A stretch of 64,000 bases of DNA, from contig CAVWSB010000006.1 in assembly GCA_963757565.1 (NCBI GenBank), positions 906,057 to 970,056 on the forward strand. The letters are read 5' to 3'. Made by a program: the position numbers and the translations under genes. The notes under the pieces were generated by a model that saw only the letters and a list, made by a program, of their open reading frames with translations, was not told the DNA's origin and did no database searches. This document shows positions 62,516 to 64,000 of the stretch, piece by piece. The first letter of the stretch is position 1. Every line of letters begins with the position of its first letter. The DNA comes from PALSA-894 sp963757565 (GTDB taxonomy: Bacteria > Pseudomonadota > Alphaproteobacteria > Rhizobiales > Xanthobacteraceae).

Positions 62516-64000
62516 TCAGTTGCTGCCGTCGAGCAGCCGGCGGGCAATGACCTGCGCCTGGATCTCGGCGGCGCCCTCGAAGATGTTGAGGATGCGCGCG
62601 TCGCACAGCACGCGCGAGACCGGATATTCCAGCGCGAAAGCCGTTGCCGCCGTGGATCTGCACGGCGTTGTCGGCCGCCGCCCAGGCGACGCGCGCGGCC
62701 AGCAGTTTCGCCATGCCGGCCTCGAGATCGCAGCGCCGGCCGGAATCCTTCTGCGCGCGCCGCGTAGTAGGTGATCTGCCGCGCGATCATGATCTCGACC
62801 GCCATCATGGCGATCTTGTCGGCGACGCGGGGAAACTCGATCAGCGGCTCGCCGAACTGCACGCGCTCCTCGGCGTAGCGCAGCGCCAGCTCCATCGCGG
62901 CCTGCGCGACGCCGATCGCGCGCGCCGCCGTCTGGATGCGCGCCGACTCGAACGTCTGCATCAGCTGCTTGAAGCCCTGCCCCTCGACACCGCCGAGCAG
63001 GTTCTCCGCCTTCACCTCGAAGCCGTCGAAGGCGATCTCGTACTCCTTCATGCCGCGATAGCCGAGCACCTCGATCTCGCTGCCCGACATGCCCGCGCGC
63101 CGGGAACGGATCGTCGTCGGTGCCGCGCGGCTTTTCGGCGAGCAGCATCGAGAGGCCGCTGTAGCCCGGCTCGGCGGGATTGGTGCGCACCAGCAGCGTC
63201 ATCAGGTCGGCGCGCACCGGATGCGTGATCCAGGTCTTGTTGCCGTGACACCTTGTAGACGTCGCCCTCCTTCACGGCGCGCGTCTTGAGCGAGGCGAGG
63301 TCGGAGCCGGTGTTCGGCTCGGTGAACACCGCCGTCGGCAGCACCTCGCCGGAGGCGATCTTCGGCAGCCATTGCTGCTTCTGCTCGTCGGTGCCGCCGC
63401 CGAGGATCAGCTCGGCCGCGATCTCGGAGCGCGTGCCGAGCGAGCCGACGCCGATATAGCCGCGCGACAACTCCTCGGAGACGACGCACATCGACTCCTT
63501 GCCGAGGCCCATGCCGCCGTACTCTTCCGGGATGGTCAGCCCGAAGACGCCGAGCTCCGCCATGTGCTCGACGACCTCGAGCGGGATGTAGCTGTTGGCC
63601 AGGTGCCAGTCGTGCGCGTGCGGCACGACCTCGCTCTCGGCGAACTTGCGCATCTCGTCGCGGATCGCGTCGAGCGTCTCGTCGAGCCCGCAATCGCCGA
63701 CGGTGGCGCCGTGATGCTCGCGCATGAGCGCGACCAGGCGCGCGCGGTTCTCCGCGGTGTTGCCGGTCGCGATCAGGGCGTCGATCGCGGGGGTGACGCG
63801 CGCCGCCACCTGCTCGGCGAGAGCCCGAGATCGGCCGGCCGCACGATCTCGCCCTGGCTCATCGGGATGCCGCCGAGCATCTGCGCGAGGTATTCGCCGA
63901 GCCCGATGCGGACGAGCAGGTCCTCCATTTCGCCGAAGCGGCCGGCCTCGCTCATACGCTCCGCGTAGGCGCCGAGCTGGCGTATCGCCTCGGTGTAGGT
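62516..64000 (-). CDS. Acyl-CoA dehydrogenase (partial at window edge, frameshifted)
   Basis: At least 490 residues, continuing beyond the right edge. The N-terminal part has an extra helical module (GRFGEMEDLLVRIGLGEYLA, PADLGLS). Then the classical fold: LGVFGLTIPEEYGGMGLGK, TAVFTEPNTGSDLASLKTRA (FAD/substrate loop), GYRGMKEYEIAFDGFEVKAE, FESARIQTAARAIGVAQAAM, ALRYAEERVQFGEPLIEFPR and QIHGGNGFALEYPVSRVLCD. The ending ILNIFEGAAEIQAQVIARRL has the Glu at the catalytic-base position. Frames change near 63800, 63245, 63110, 62760 and 62640. It would feed electrons to the nearby EtfAB. Chain-length preference unknown. Confidence 0.92.

Overview
The window is a high-GC alphaproteobacterial chromosome segment, most likely from the Hyphomicrobiales (Rhizobiales), near Bradyrhizobium/Rhodopseudomonas/Xanthobacteraceae-type organisms. 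Supporting signs are a SAM-II riboswitch before metA, CpdR beside hpt, ftsE-ftsX-ydcF-plsC, a TIGR02302 protein, a DUF2125 protein, a 23S rRNA with a helix-9 intervening sequence, and dispersed palindromes typical of that order. It looks like core chromosome: no integrase, insertion sequence, phage or CRISPR array is visible.

Layout. 0.1-1.2 kb: a fluoride riboswitch with terminator controls crcB, followed by a MAPEG protein. 1.2-12.4 kb: mostly catabolic genes (M20 peptidase, lactonase, two SDRs, two orphan periplasmic binding proteins, aldo/keto reductase, YcaQ-like glycosylase, tartrate/isopropylmalate-type dehydrogenase), an initiator tRNA-Met and a CHAD protein. 12.6-16.7 kb: ClC channel with CBS domains, DoxX, an AhpD-like protein and a polytopic membrane protein. 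16.7-22.6 kb: a complete rRNA operon on the minus strand (promoter, 16S, tRNA-Ile, tRNA-Ala, 23S, 5S, terminator), with both RNase III processing stalks readable. 22.85-30 kb: an M23 peptidoglycan hydrolase, then an unrecognised lipoprotein plus lysozyme-like pair of lower GC, then clpB. 30-37.3 kb: MOSC, MFS and SnoaL-like genes, metA under a SAM-II riboswitch and terminator, and a divergent chorismate mutase-hisC-tyrC operon. 37.4-45.3 kb: CrtI-like oxidoreductase, DUF2125, ChaC-like, CoA-transferase and the ftsE-ftsX-ydcF-plsC operon. 45.4-49.9 kb: zinc-ribbon protein, hpt and cpdR converging on TIGR02302. 50-53.7 kb: argH-lptM-lysA with divergent tlpA. 54.3-64 kb: motility-type small protein, DMT exporter, and an electron-transfer/fatty-acid block (twin-TM protein, PduO-type adenosyltransferase, rhomboid protease, etfB, etfA, 3-hydroxyacyl-CoA dehydrogenase), then a trans-sulfuration enzyme, truncated dctP and host-attachment genes meeting head-on, and an acyl-CoA dehydrogenase that runs off the right edge.

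A strong caveat: many conserved and essential genes (lysA, argH, ftsX, etfA, cpdR, and others) are split by one- or two-base frameshifts, concentrated at 0.3-4.8 kb, 10-13 kb and 45-64 kb, while 4.8-10 kb and 25-37.3 kb are clean. This looks like residual indel error in the assembly. Coordinates of split genes are given as whole-gene spans inferred by joining frames.

The least explained features are the lipoprotein/lysozyme-like pair (25.0-27.2 kb), the dctP/host-attachment double truncation (62.2 kb), and a ribosome-site-masking hairpin before the lactonase gene (3.6 kb).
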